Shown: positions 10,331-22,705 of the stretch, piece by piece
Layout of the letters: each line of letters begins with the position of its first letter
How positions within the stretch are numbered: the first letter of the stretch is position 1
Source: Lytechinus variegatus
Lineage: Eukaryota > Echinodermata > Echinoidea > Temnopleuroida > Toxopneustidae
Assembly: GCF_018143015.1 (NCBI RefSeq)
Contig: NC_054750.1
Span: 1,779,501-1,843,500 of the forward strand
Length of the DNA stretch: 64,000 nt
Direction: 5' to 3'
Notes under the pieces: model-generated
What the model was told of the DNA's origin: nothing
Database searches by the model: none
Seen by the model: the letters and a program-made list of their open reading frames with translations, nothing else
Made by a program: the position numbers and the translations under genes

Positions 10331-12758
10331 GATCAAATACAAATGAATATTGTTTTCTGGGTCGATCCGATGGTACCTAGTGCTTTGTCGATTGTCCCGT
10401 ATTTAATTTTGGCTGGAACATCGAACTTATTATTTGTCGTTTACCGCAATGAATCTAATTAATTAATCTAATTTAATGCATTAGGTAAACTGTTTTCCTT
10501 ACGCCTTACGTGGGAGACATATACATGTATCATACAAACTTGTATAAAAAATAGGACAATTTTTTTATTTAATGTAATGGAGATCAATTCTCTATCTTTT
10601 GGGATATTTTTTTTTAATTCTCCCTATGAACAGTGTAAGAACTAGAAAATATTTGAAATATTCTTCCTTGAGTTTTAACGGGGTGCAAAGGGTGGAATTA
10701 GCATAGAAGAAAGAAAGGCATAGAAAAAATAAAACAGATTAAGACATTAACAAGCAGACTTGATTTTTTATCAATCAAAATTAACAAGTCATTAACAGAG
10801 GTCCACACACCACCAATTGAAAACATTTCATATCAATAAAGAAACATTAATGACAAACTTGAAATAAAACAGAATTATGAATATCAAGGGCATTTGCGAA
10901 TTATCATTATGTTAAAACAAACGTGCGGTCAATATTCGTTGACATGTTTGATAAAAACATTTCAAACCCTAATGAATAGAATGAAAGGTATGTTGAAAGG
11001 AATATTAGTATAACCAAGATCATACAAAGTAGACGTGCAAAAAAGCGAAGACCGACTCCTCTCCTTTGTTCACATCCGCTTCCCAATTTATGACAGGATG
11101 CTCATAGCAATGGGGGGGGGGTAATTTATTGATGCGTTAACAACAATAAATGAGGATATTCTTTTCATTTCGGGTCAAATCGGGTCTCTAAAACCCTCAC
11201 CCTGTAAAAAGTCTAGATTTATCTTAATGTAACAGATGGAACAGATTTGTCTTTTTGCTAAAACATCTCATTACAGTACCTGTTCTCTATTGCGGTTTTT
11301 AAGTTACATTGGTAGATATTCGAATTGGGAAGAGATGAAAATGATAAAGGGGAAGAAGGAAGAGGAGGATGAGAAAAAATGAAGAGGGGTTCCAGCTTCA
11401 TGATGAGAACAACGCATACATTACGCGCAATTTTATACAAAATTAAAGATGGGTTTAAAACGAATATTAATATCCCTGATACTCCTACATGATGATAGTA
11501 ACACGAATATAAAAAATGACGTCGAAGTAAAGATTAAACTATTATATTTACGAACTGCGAATTTATATTGATAGATTTGTCGGACATAGGGTTCACCTCT
11601 ATATAGTCGAAAATCCCTTTAATCATCACGCGTGAGCATTACTGAGTAAAACAAGTTTCATAACTAAGTACTGCAGAACTATACAGTATCCATATTACCA
11701 TGAAACAATAACAAATTATTGTATTCTACGGACATATTTAAAATAAAGTTTCATATCTACGATCACGATTAACTATGTCAGTGAATGAATAACGGACACT
11801 GCGGGAAGAATATTGATAGGAAAGAACCCTTTACGCTGGTGCCAGTGTGTAATCGAACACAATACGTCATCCGGTGAAAAGGCCAAAAATCCCAGTTATC
11901 AACCCCAAACTTTGTAATTTTAATAACAGATTTTATCTACGAGAAATGATGAGAAAACGGCTTCGAAAACGTATGGTTAATAGCTCCATGATATGACATA
12001 AAAATCACATGCAGTCTTGAACGAATGTACCAAATAAGACCTCTTCTTTCGACTACATGTATGAATGCACAGCCGAAAACCTTAGGATAGCCGCAGGCAC
12101 TACCTCGGGCGCTCCCCTCAATTGTCCGCTACGGGCTACGGCGTTCACCCTAAGGGGCACTGTGGCGTTTTCCGCAGCCGGCAGGTGAACATGGTGAATG
12201 GCACATTATACGTTCGCAAGGGGGGCATTTTTATTCTATAAAAAGGGCACTTTTAATGGCTTCTCTAAATACTATAGTTTTATGGTTGCTTTTTCGCTTT
12301 AATTTGATATTTTGTAGATTGCTTCTTTAACCTCGTCTTCAGTACGTCTCTATTATTGTATATAGTTTTGTTAATCAGGTATTGAAATTTAGTTATAGGG
12401 GCTTCCCTTTCTTAAAAGCTTTTTTGGGGGTCTTTTTTGTTGTGCAAATCCCTCTGTTTTGTTCCATATACTTTTAATAGCCAAAATAAATGCACCTTAA
12501 TTTAGTTCCTGTTTAATTTATCTTCAATATTTTCTTCATTAAATTCCATTAAAGTGTTTTATTTAGTCAATATGATTGTATTTTGTTTATTTTGTTGAAC
12601 GGAAAAGAATAAATCTAATCTAAGTATATTATATTGTGTTTTAATCTGATTGAATTACTAGCTTGCTTGCCCTAATAATACTAAAAAAACAATAAAATCA
12701 GCAAACATGGGCTGTTTTTTCGTTCAATACAACCAGTATATTTCGTGTTTTCGCCCAG
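10331..12758. other. Long intron remainder of gene A
   Basis: Mostly AT-rich sequence without recognised exon or element. GC-richer blocks at 9165-9290 and 12080-12260 share phrases such as ACGTTCG followed by G-runs and GGGCAC, perhaps pieces of one repeat family. Nothing coding was supported. Confidence 0.45.
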
Positions 12759-13079
12759 TAAATCCTGACCCATTACAAGTTCGCCTTGCTGGAGGATTAA
12801 ACGATGCTGAAGGGAGAGTAGAGGTATTACATGACGGATCCTGGGGTACTATCTGCGATAATTATTGGGATCTCAGAGACGCCAGGGTGGTTTGTAGGAT
12901 GCTGGGGTTTGATGGAGCCTTGGAAGCTCCGAGATCTGCTCGGTTCGGTCAGGGATCTGGTCGTTCTCTTCTTAATGGCGTCGGGTGTGACGGAACAGAA
13001 GACAACCTAGCAGACTGTGCTCACGCAGGGTTCGGTCGTTACTCCTGTAGTCATGCAGGAGCCATTTGTTATTCTGAAG
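12759..13079 (+). CDS. Gene A SRCR exon 2 (NP type)
   Basis: Complete six-cysteine SRCR domain beginning NPDPLQVRLAGG after acceptor TTTTCGCCCAG. It ends SCSHAGAICYSEG before donor G|GTAGGT. The segment between the fifth and sixth cysteines is shorter than in its relatives: the SRD residues before AGAIC are absent, an in-frame loss that keeps the cysteine pattern. Phase-1 ends, 321 nt. The downstream intron contains the L1-like insertion. Confidence 0.88.
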
Positions 13080-13382
13080 GTAGGTTAGTGGTCGATTTCG
13101 TGAACGATTTAAGCCTCTGAATTCAATTTTAATTCCATTAAAATGATTCGTTTGCGATAGGCACATATAAAATGTTTCACATGAAAGACTGCAATGTTGT
13201 TCTACCCTTTGCAGGTTTCCTTTTTTTCAATATGTTCATTTAATGTATATCTTAATTATTTTCCAACCAACATGAAGGAAAAGTCTTTGCAATACAAATA
13301 CAATTGTAAATAATAGTAGTAATTAAGTAACATGTTCAATTCTATCCTGTTAAAAATAGTTTTACTACAACTGCTGGATATG
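13080..13382. repeat. Intronic segment repeated in three introns of gene A
   Basis: The sequence downstream of this exon, ending AAATAGTTTTACTACAACTG, recurs after exon 20031 (20353-20640) and after exon 25535 (about 25880-26030). Exon and flanking intron were therefore duplicated together. Confidence 0.75.
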
Positions 13383-13496
13383 GGAGGGCGCCCTGATAAA
13401 TGGAAGCGTAGGACGTATAGTGTAAGGAGCTGCAATAAATATTGTTTTAAATTGGTCTAAACTTCCATTTTTGGACTTTGAATTCTACTACCACTG

Positions 13497-14414
13497 TTGG
13501 ATGGCACCATGTTTGGATTTAAGCGGCTTAGATCGGCTAATTCGGAGGATAACACGGAAATAGACATATCTCTCGACGAAGCCCCTCCCAACATACAAGG
13601 AAAAGCTGAGACTCGTTCCGAGGTACGTTCAGATAACATTGAATCGATGCTACATGATATTCTAAACAAAGTCTCTGTGCTTGAAAATGTGAACAAGAAA
13701 GTCGATATGATAAATGACAAAATAACTAATATTGAATTGAAGCTGCAATCCTTAGATACAAGGGTTTCTGATTTAGAGAACAGTACCGGGTTTCTAGAGT
13801 CTGAAGTTGAAGAAATGAAGACAGAAATTGATAGAATCAACACAATTAAAGCAGATTACGGCTATGTAAATGAGATGAGAAAGAGCGTTGTTGATTTGGT
13901 GAATAGAAGTAAACAAAACAATGTAATCCTTCATGGCATACCAGAGGGTGAGGAGAATTCTACGTCACAGGACTGTGCAAAATACGCCCATCAATTTTTT
14001 GCATCTCATTTGCATATGGAAAACGTCGAAGTAGAACGCGCCCACCGTACACCACGCATATCCCGTCCTCAGTCAAGCGACCAGCGCAATCCTCGCCCAA
14101 GGCCCATTCATGTTAAACTACTACGCTTCACCGATCGCGAGGCTATCTTGAAGAAGAGCCCGGCGCTTAAAGATGTTCGTATTCATGGCACAAGAATCGG
14201 AATCAGCGACGATGTTCACCCAGACACGAGGAAGGATCACCAACGACTGATGGCAAAGGTCAAAGAATTACGAAATGGAAATAAGTTCGCGTTCATCCCC
14301 AACTCGGTCCCGAGAGTAATAAAATACAAAGAAGGGCCTAAAGATGCACCCGGACCACTTAAAACAATCCGACTCTCAGATCTCAAGAATGGCAAAGATG
14401 ATGAAATATTCTAA
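13497..14414 (+). CDS. L1-like ORF1 protein (RNA-binding coiled-coil)
   Basis: 305 residues. After an acidic N-terminal part, a heptad-like coiled coil spans roughly residues 48-125. It is followed by the RRM-like core that starts near NNVILHGIPEGEE (about 140-155) and contains VERAHRTPR, then a basic C-terminal domain (about 230-295). This layout is that of L1 ORF1p, an RNA chaperone that packages the element's own transcript. The start is the first ATG in frame, 114 nt from the element's 5' end. Confidence 0.85.
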   Translation: MDGTMFGFKRLRSANSEDNTEIDISLDEAPPNIQGKAETRSEVRSDNIESMLHDILNKVSVLENVNKKVDMINDKITNIELKLQSLDTRVSDLENSTGFLESEVEEMKTEIDRINTIKADYGYVNEMRKSVVDLVNRSKQNNVILHGIPEGEENSTSQDCAKYAHQFFASHLHMENVEVERAHRTPRISRPQSSDQRNPRPRPIHVKLLRFTDREAILKKSPALKDVRIHGTRIGISDDVHPDTRKDHQRLMAKVKELRNGNKFAFIPNSVPRVIKYKEGPKDAPGPLKTIRLSDLKNGKDDEIF

Positions 14415-14899
14415 CTGGCTAAATTAACAACATATTGAGACCTTGGAGACAAACTTGACAGCATTAAGTTTACTTCATAAATGTTATTATAAATTTTAAG
14501 CGGAAAGGATATGATCCGGCGGACGAAAACTGATTTTTCTTTTTCTTTACAAAATAATCTTTATTCGAAGTTAAACAAAAATAACATTATGTAAAAAGCG
14601 AATCCTCTTTTTCACTGTTTACATTCTCATGGTAAGCATGGTAATAATAGGCCTATACTATGCGCTACAAAGAATGCTCCTTTTACACTCCGTTTTGATG
14701 ATGGACAGATCAATCAGGAAAGATTTGCCAAATCCTCTTTTCAATATTTTTTTCTTAATATTTTTGAGTACTGTACATATGTTAATATCTTATTTTAGCC
14801 TTTATTTCTTTTTATACCTATACATGCTTAATATACTGCTTCATCAAGTTCTTAAATATATAATGTGTACAACTGAAGATACAATGAGACTTATACATT

Positions 14900-17800
14900 A
14901 TGATGATGGAGGAGACAAGTCTTGATATAAAGCTTTATTCTTTGAATGTTAGAGGTCTCAGAGACAAAGTAAAAAGAAGATGTATGTTTGATTGGTTAAG
15001 AAATACACAATATGATATATTTATTTTACAAGAAACTCATAGTACCGCCGAAGTTGAAAGATATTGGTCAAGTGAATGGGGATCCAAATGTTATTTTTCA
15101 CATGGAAAATCGTCCAGTGCAGGTGTCTGTGTTTTATTTAAACCAAATGCTGATTTTAAAGTTTGTTCAATACAAAAAGATGACGCAGGACGGATCCTTC
15201 TTTTGAATATTACATATGGTAAAACTACTTTTTCAATTGTGAATTTATACGGTCCAAATAATGATAATAACAATATTTTTATTACTTTGCATGAAATGGT
15301 AAGAGATTATGCATTTGAACCTTTCATTATTGGAGGTGATTGGAATCTAGTTCAAAACCCACATTTAGATAGAAATCCAACCTCAAAACAATATCATCCT
15401 AAATCATTTGATTGCATAGAAACTTTAAAACGTGATTACGATCTAATTGATATATGGCGAGAAATTAATCCGTGCAAAATTCAGTATACATGGCAGTCTA
15501 ATTTTTCTCAAAGCAGAATAGATTTTTTTCTTATATCCAGCTCTTTGAGAGACTTTATTGATGAATGTGATATGAAATATGGTTATCGGAGCGATCATTC
15601 GGCAATCAGTATCAAAATAAATAGATTGGTTCCAAGGAGAGGGCCTGGATTTTGGAAATTAAATAATTCACTGCTAATGAATGAAAGTATAAAAGACGAT
15701 ATAAGAACAACAATAAAAACTTTTTTAGAGGATAATGACATATCTGATGTTACAAAAACATGGGAATTTTTAAAATATCATATTAAACAAAAAGTAATCA
15801 CAATTTCTAAAAATGACAAAAATGAAAGAAAACAGAAAATAGAAAAAAAGACAAAAAACATTGATTTTTTTAGACGACTATTACAGCAAGATCCAAATAA
15901 TGAAGAACTAAAAGAACGTATGAAATGTGAGGAAGCTGATTTGATAAATCTCCATGAAAGTTACATTAAAGGAGTAATGGTCCGCACCAGAGCATTATGG
16001 GTTGCGGAAGGTGAGAAGAATACTAAATATTTTTTAAACTTAGAAAAAAGAAACTTTAACAAAAAACTAATAACAAAACTTTTTGTTGATGGAAACCTGA
16101 TAACGGAGCAAAAAGATATCCTTGAGGAAGAAAAAAAATTCTATGAAAATTTATACAAGTCAAACGACACTGTAGGCCTATCAAGTAGCAATGAATTTTG
16201 GGACAAAGAACTGAACTTGCCTATTTTAGAAGAAGACTTAGCTATGGTATGTGAGGGCGCTATTACAGAAAATGAATGTTATGAAGCTCTGATGTCAACG
16301 CCAAATGATAAGACCCCTGGGTCAGATGGACTTTCTGCTAACTTTTATAAATGCTATTGGAGTGAGCTTAAGGGTATGTTATGTAAACTGTTTAACAAAT
16401 GCTATAGCGACGGTGAACTTTGCTCTTCCATGAGACGGGGCATTATAACTTTGATTCCTAAGTCTGGGAAGGACACAACACAACTGAAAAATTGGCGACC
16501 CCTTTCGCTTTTTAATAATGACTACAAAATTTTAGCAAAAATAATAGCAAATAGAATAAAAAAGTATTACCCTCGATAATTTCAGCAGACCAAACAGGAT
16601 TTATGAAAGGAAGATATATAGGAGAAAATATTCGTTTATTATTAGATATGTTGGAATATTGTAAGGAAAATAAACGACCTGGATTAGCTTTTTCAATTGA
16701 TTTTGAAAAAGCATTTGATTCCATCGAATGGAACTTTTTATTTAAATGCTTCAAAAAATTTGGGTTTAAACAAGACTGTATAAGATGGATTCGAACTTTA
16801 TATAATAATATTGAAAGCTGTGTTCTTAATAATAATGGATATTCTTCCCCGGTTTTTTATATTGAGAGAGGGGTAAGGCAGGGGTGCCCACTCTCCCCAT
16901 ATCTTTTTCTAATAGGGGCCGAAATTTTAGGGGCATTGATAAGACAATCTACAGAGATACAAGGGATACAGGTTGGAAATAAAGAAATACGATTAAGCCA
17001 ATACGCAGATGATACAATAATATATTTATCAGCTACAGAGAAAAATCTCGTAAATTGTTGTTCTATCCTAACTCATTTTGGAAATATATCAGGTTTAAAC
17101 ATAAACATTGAAAAGAGTAACGTAATACGGCTAGATAGTATTAAAAATAATAATTTCAAAGAAAGTAAAGTTAAATGGGTAAAAGACGCATTCTCTTATT
17201 TAGGAATAAAAATACCTGTTTCTGATGAATTGGACATATACCATTTAAATTTTGATGATAAAATACAACAGGCTGACAATTTACTGAAAGTCTGGAATAT
17301 GAGAACGTTATCATTAGCTGGGAAGATAACTGTCATCAAATCTCTAATAATTCCCAAATTTGTATATTTATTTAGTATTATTCCAAACCCACCAAAACAG
17401 TTTTTTGATTCTCTCCAAAGTAAACTTTTTCGATTTATTTGGAGTAATAAGAAAGATCGTATAAAAAGAAAAATATTGTATAATGATATTGGTGATGGTG
17501 GTTTGAAAATGATTCATACAGAAACTTTTTGTCAGGCACTGAAAATAGCTTGGGTCAAAAGAATTTTAGACAAAGAAAACGAAGGTAACTGGAAGACGTT
17601 ATTTTATACAACTATGAATAAGATAGGCGGTGATTATATTTTACAATGTAACTTTACAGGTAAAGACTTGGTTAAACGTATGAATAATTTTTGGAAAGAT
17701 GTTTTAACTTCATGGTCTCATTACAGATACTTCAACCCAGTTAAATATAAAGATATTTATAATCAATCATTGTGGAATAACTCTTTTATTAAAATAGACG

Positions 17801-18675
17801 GTAAAACGATATTCTTTGAACAATGGTTTGAAGCAGGTATTTTATATGTAAAAGATATTATAAAGAACAATGGACTATTTAAAACTTTTCATGAACTTCA
17901 AGACGACTTTAATCTGCCTAAGAGGTGTTATTTGGAATATTATTCATTGATTTCTTGTTTTAAAAAAGAATGGAAAAATACTTTAAGATCAAGTGTTACA
18001 AAAGATGAATCTGACGATGTAAATAGTTTAAAGAGATTTATAAGTTTTGAGAAGGTAACTAAATCCTGCTATTTAAAGTTTATAAAAAAACAATGTTTAG
18101 ATATATCAGAAACCAAGCAGTGTGAAAAATGGTCTGATGATCTAAATGTAGATCTAAGTCTTCTGATCCAATGGCAAAATAGATTTTTGACTACTTACTG
18201 GGTTACTTTGGATTCAAAAATAAGAATGTTCCAGTATAAGTTTATTCACCGTCGTATATCAACTAATGAGTATTTATTTAAGATAGGTGTGAAGAATTCA
18301 CCATTGTGTAATTTTTGTAAAACTGAACCACAAACTTTGATACACTTGTTCTGTTTATGCCCTATTGTTTCTAAGTTTTGGACGGAGCTAAATACTTGGT
18401 TGAATTTCCACAATATAAGTTGTCACAAATTTTCAAATATTGATATATGTTTTGGTGTTCCAAGTAAGTCTCAACATCTCTCAAACACAATCATTTTATT
18501 TTCAAAATACTTCATTTTCAGAACAAAATGTCAAGAAGGACAACTTTCGTTAGCCTTATTTATAAATGAGTTGAAATTTGTCGAAAATGTTGAAAAGTTT
18601 ATTGCTTTCAAAAAGGGCAAGGAGATGCTACATTATAGAAAATGGAGACCTTTTACAAATTTTGAACCAAGTTGA
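14900..18675 (+). CDS. L1-like ORF2 (endonuclease and reverse transcriptase), one frameshift
   Basis: The N-terminal APE-type endonuclease shows SLNVRGLRDK, ILQETHS, GGDWNLV, SRIDFFLIS and YRSDHSAI. The reverse transcriptase follows with TPGSDGL, LIPKSGKD..NWRPLSL, FSIDFEKAFDSIEW, RQGCPLSPYLF and the catalytic QYADD. The C-terminus has a Cys-His cluster (CNFCKTEP...HLFCLC) typical of L1. The frame changes near 16558-16563, where a run of six A replaces the seven needed to keep frame; a sequencing or assembly slip is as likely as a real loss. The start at 14900 is the first ATG before the endonuclease motif, and 485 nt separate it from ORF1. Confidence 0.85.
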
Positions 18676-18839
18676 GACTTGCTTTTATTTTTTATGTATT
18701 TAATGATGTACTTTATCTCCATTACGATGAATATTGATGTATCCTGATGTACCTTGTTGTACACGATGAATATTGTACATATATTTTGTTTTATTGAAGC
18801 AATAAAGATTCAAAAAAGAAAAAAAAACTGCTGGATATG

Positions 18840-20030
18840 AAAAATGTATTCCAATATCGAACATTTTAAAAAACGAATTTGATAAGTGATATCCCCTCAG
18901 AATACTTTCTAAAAATCAGGTTGCGCTATATCAAAAAGATTGAAAATGTCAATAATATGTATGTAGCATTCAGGCGATACCATTACTAATAAAAGCATGA
19001 ACGTTAATGTCAAAATAAATCGGAGGCTGCAAATTTCATGAAAAAATCATTTTGTTTCATGAAAAAGTGCATAAAATCGAGGTTAATAGCAGATTTCGTT
19101 AACGATGTAAGCTTCAGAATACATTTTTAATTGCATTAAAATTATTCGTTTTCAGAAATAAAACATTTTGACATGAAAGACGGCAATGTTGTTCAACTCT
19201 TTCCACGTTTCATTTTTCAATATCTATCTTAATTATTATCCCGTGGATAATAATCCTAATCGATGTATTGGCTCAATTGGTAGAGTGTCCGTCTTACAAC
19301 CGAGAGTTCAAACCCCGGCCCCGTCAGACAAAAATACGTAAATCTGCAGATGGGAGTTGCTGCTACCTTGTCAGGAGTTCAACATTTAAGTGATAGAGCC
19401 CCGTCGATCTTGCGCTGCACACGGCTCCCAGGTCGACGATCAATTGGGCAAAATAAACTTTCGGAATATTTCTCTTCTAAAATTTCTATTTCGAGCAATG
19501 AAATATGGATTTCCCCCCCCCCCATTTTGTTTATTTCCCTTGCTGAAATATTTACCACTATGACCTATAGATACACATTAGCGTTTGTGTTTGGTATGTG
19601 CATTTGATTGGATCTCTACTTCAATGCTCTATATTTTGTAGCATAATTTCCTACATTCCTTTTATTCAATTAAGTTATATTCATTTTATCCACCTTGCCG
19701 GTAAGATATCTATTTTGATTATAGCTTTTCATTCACAAGCTAATCTGATTCCAAAACCATTCTACATGTACTTACGATATACCTGTACCAGCAGTCAAGT
19801 ATGATTAATGCACCACTTTTCTCAGGAATTCGCCGTCATAATTACGCGTTGGTATTAAGTATTAATTGCACAAATAAATTCTACATGTACGTCTTGTATG
19901 GGTGATCTAATGTCCTTTTTTACATGTGCTTTGGAGTAATATAAATTGTGTGATTTGATTATATGCTTAGAAACAATCGAAAAATGAGGGCTTATTCCTA
20001 ATACATGCAGTTTCATATTTTCTCGCGCAG
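18840..20030. repeat. First copy of a duplicated intron/exon unit
   Basis: Intron sequence from about 18865 through the SINE at 19263 to exon 20031 is repeated at about 21100-22370 in the same order and spacing. It ends with CTCGCGCAG acceptors in both copies. Unequal crossing-over or another tandem duplication of about 1.5 kb is the simplest cause. Confidence 0.8.
19263..19500 (+). mobile_element. tRNA-derived SINE, copy 1
   Basis: Head with box-A-like TTGGCTCAATTGGTAGAGTG and box-B-like GAGTTCAAACCCC, followed by a body reaching about 240 bp (TGCAGATGGGAGTTGCTGCT, then GGGCAAAATAAACTTTCGG). The anticodon arm contains the extra-long CTTACAACCGAG segment. It is present at the same place in the duplicated intron at 21624, so it predates that duplication. 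Confidence 0.65.
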
Positions 20031-20352
20031 CAAACCCAAACCCATTCGAAGTTCGCCTTGCCGGTGGTTCAAACGATGCTGAAGGCAGAGTAGAGGTACT
20101 GCATGACGGATCCTGGGGTACTATCTGTGATGGCTGGTGGGATCTTAGAGACGCCAGGGTGGTTTGTAGGATGCTGGGGTTCGATGGAGTCTTGGAAGCA
20201 CCGCGATCTGCAAGGTTTGGTCAAGGATCTGGTCGCGTTCTGCTGAAGTATGTCAACTGTGAAGGAACTGAAGACAATCTAGCAGACTGTGCTCATTGGT
20301 CGTTATTCATGTCAACATACAAGGGATGCAGGAGCCATTTGTTATTCTGGAG
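20031..20352 (+). pseudogene. Gene A SRCR exon 3, broken by 8-bp deletion
   Basis: Acceptor, N-terminal two thirds (NPNPFEVRLAGG to VNCEGTEDNLADCAH) and donor G|GTAGGT are all normal. Compared with sister exons, eight bases (GCAGGGAT) are missing after the CAT codon near 20296. This shifts the frame and brings a stop at the donor region. The exon is symmetric (phase 1-1), so skipping it leaves the gene A reading frame intact. Confidence 0.85.
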
Positions 20353-21114
20353 GTAGGTTAGCGGTCGATTTCGTGAACTATTAAGCTTCTGAACTCAATT
20401 TTAATTCCATTAAAATTATTCGTTTGCGATAGGCACACAAAATGTTTCACATGAAAGACTGCAATGTTGTTCAACCCTTTGCAGGTTTCCTTTTTTTCAA
20501 TATGTTCATTTAATTTATATCTTATTTTCCCACCAACATGAAGGAAAGTCTTTGCAATACAAATACAATTGTAAATAATAGTAGTAATTTAGTTACATGT
20601 TCACTGAATTCTATCATGTTAAAAATAGTTTTTTTGCAACTGCTGACTTAAATGGGCCGGATATTTGAAATGTATTTGATTATTATATTTATATAGAGAG
20701 AAATGCCAGTAGTTGCAGTAAACACTGATTTCATGAGAAAGTCTGTAAAACCAGGCTTAATTGTCAGAATATCATCGAGGATCTAGATCTGGTACAGTTA
20801 CATAAACTGAACTTTGTGAAATCTTGAAATCTACGCTGAAAAACGTTCACACTGAAGATCACCAACACAAATAGGCACACGTGGGACAGTGTATTATTAT
20901 TGCTGGAATAAAGACCCGACAGAAAGTGACCGAATCCGCGCTTATTTTGCTTATTTCTCAGCAATTACACAATTTCTCCGAGAATCTTTTGGCACATATT
21001 TTTTTTTTATTTATACAAATAGACACTTGGGTGGTCATTATATTAGATTCTGTAAAAAGTCATTTGAGATCGTTTCCAATACTGAAATATATCTTTAAAG
21101 AATGAATTTGATAA

Positions 21115-21385
21115 GTGATATCCCCTCTGAATACTTTGTAAAAATCAGGTTGCGCTATATCAAAAAGATTGAAAATGTCAATAATGTTTGTATCATTAAG
21201 GCGATACCATTACTAATAAAAGCATGACCGTTAATGCCAAAATAAGTCGAATGCTGCTGAATACTTTCTAAAATAAGGGGGTGCTATATCAAAAAGCTTG
21301 AAAATGTCAATAATGTTTGTAGCATTAAGGCAATACCATTACTAATAAAAGCATGACCATTAATGCCAAAATAAGTCGGATGCTG
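21115..21385. repeat. Tandem duplication (~130 bp) inside an intron
   Basis: Two adjacent copies, each running from CTGAATACTTT through TATCAAAAAG, GAAAATGTCAATAATGTTTG and GCGATACC or GCAATACC to AAAATAAGTCG. Single diverged copies lie at about 18895-19035 and 26085-26220. Confidence 0.8.
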
Positions 21386-21623
21386 CAAATTTCATGAAAA
21401 AATAAATTTGTTTCATGAAAAAGAGCATAGAGGTTGATGGTCGATTTCGTTAACGATTTAAGCTTCAGAATATATTTTTAATTCCAGTAAAATAATTCGT
21501 TTGCACAAATAAAATATTTTGACATGAAAGACGGCAATGTTGTTCAACTATTTCCACATTTCATTTTTCAATATGTTCATTTAATTTATATCTTAATTAT
21601 TATCCCCTGGGTAATAATCTTAA

Positions 21624-21865
21624 CCGCTGTATTGGCTCAGTTGGTAGAGCGTCCGTCTTACAACCGAGAGTTCGAGAGTTCAAACCCTGGCCCCGTCAGA
21701 CAAAAATACGTAAATCTGCAGATGGGAGTTGCTGCTACCTTGTCAGGAGTTCAACATTTAAGGGATAGAGCCCCGTCGATCTTGCGCTTCACACGGCTCC
21801 CGGGTCAACGATCAATTGGGCAAAATAAACTTTCGGAATATTTCTCTTCTCAAATTTCTATTTAG
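21624..21865 (+). mobile_element. tRNA-derived SINE, copy 2
   Basis: Same element as at 19263. Box A is TTGGCTCAGTTGGTAGAGCG; a repeated AGTTCGAG precedes box B (GAGTTCAAACCC). Its location in a duplicated intron means it is a co-duplicated copy and not an independent insertion. Confidence 0.65.
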
Positions 21866-22369
21866 AGCAATGAAATATGGATTTTCTTTTTTTCCCATTT
21901 TGTTTATTTCCCTTTCTGAAATATTTACCACTATGGACCTATAGATACACATAGGCGTTTGTGTTTGGTATGTGCGTTTGATCGGATCTCCACTTCAATG
22001 CTCTATATTTTGTAGCATAATTTCCTTCATTCCTTTTATTCAATTAAGTTATATTCATTTTATCAACCTTGCCGGTAAAATAATTATTTTGATTATAGCT
22101 TTTCATTCACAAGCTAATCTGATTCCAAAACTATTCTACTTATGATATACCGACAGTCATGACAGTCAAGTATGACTAATGCAACGCTTTTCTAAGGAAT
22201 TCGCCCTCCTTATTACGCGTTAGTGTTAAGCATTAATTCAACAAATACGTCTACGTCGTTGTATGAGTGATCTAATGTCCTTTTAACATGTGCTTTTGAG
22301 TAATATAAATTACAATCATAAAATGTGGGCTTATTTTTAATACAAGCAGTTTCATATTCTCTCGCGCAG

Positions 22370-22705
22370 CAAACCCAAACCTATTCGAAGTTCGCCTTGC
22401 CGGTGGTTCAAACGATGCAGAAGGCAGAGTAGAGGTTATGCATAACGGATCCTGGGGTACTATCTGTGATGACCTCTGGGATCTCAGAGACGCCAGGGTG
22501 GTTTGTAGGATGCTTGGATTTGATGGAGCCTTGGAGGCACCGAGATCTGCTAGGTTTGGTGAGGGTTCTGGGTTTGTTTTACTGAGGATTGCCAACTGTG
22601 AAGGAACTGAAGACAACCTCGCAGACTGTGCTCATCCAGGGATTGGACGTTACTCTTACTCATGTAGCCATTCGAGGGATGCAGGAGCTATATGTTACTC
22701 AGGAG
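22370..22705 (+). CDS. Gene A SRCR exon 4 (NP type)
   Basis: Intact six-cysteine SRCR domain: NPNLFEVRLAGG, EVMHNGSWGTICDD, VVCRMLGFDGA, ANCEGTEDNLADC, SCSHSRDAGAICYSGG. Acceptor CTCGCGCAG and donor G|GTATTT, phase-1 ends, 336 nt. It is the intact twin of the broken exon at 20031. The loop before the fifth cysteine (IGRYSYSC) is two residues longer than in exons 23270 and 25535. Confidence 0.9.

Larger units (their letters stand above)
13383..18826 (+). mobile_element. Near-intact L1/Tx1-like LINE, full length
   Basis: About 5.4 kb with ORF1, ORF2, a short 3' UTR and a poly-A-rich tail. It is flanked by the 13-bp target duplication ACTGCTGGATATG (13370-13382 and 18827-18839). The intron copies at 20620 and 25990 show the unoccupied site, and host sequence resumes after the right duplication with AAAAATGTATTCC. 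The 5' end is GGAGGGCGCCCTG, giving a 5' UTR of about 114 nt. ORF1 is open and ORF2 has a single frameshift, so insertion was recent. Same strand as the host gene. Confidence 0.92.

Noticed and set aside
12707-12758. Met at 12707 (MGCFFVQYNQYISCF...) as a start with signal peptide for exon 12759
   Set aside because: Again intron sequence before a CCCAG acceptor, and gene A has an intact in-phase SRCR exon upstream.
19263-19340. Functional tRNA gene
   Set aside because: Boxes A and B are present, but the anticodon region and stems do not form a clean cloverleaf, and the same unit is repeated with a SINE body.
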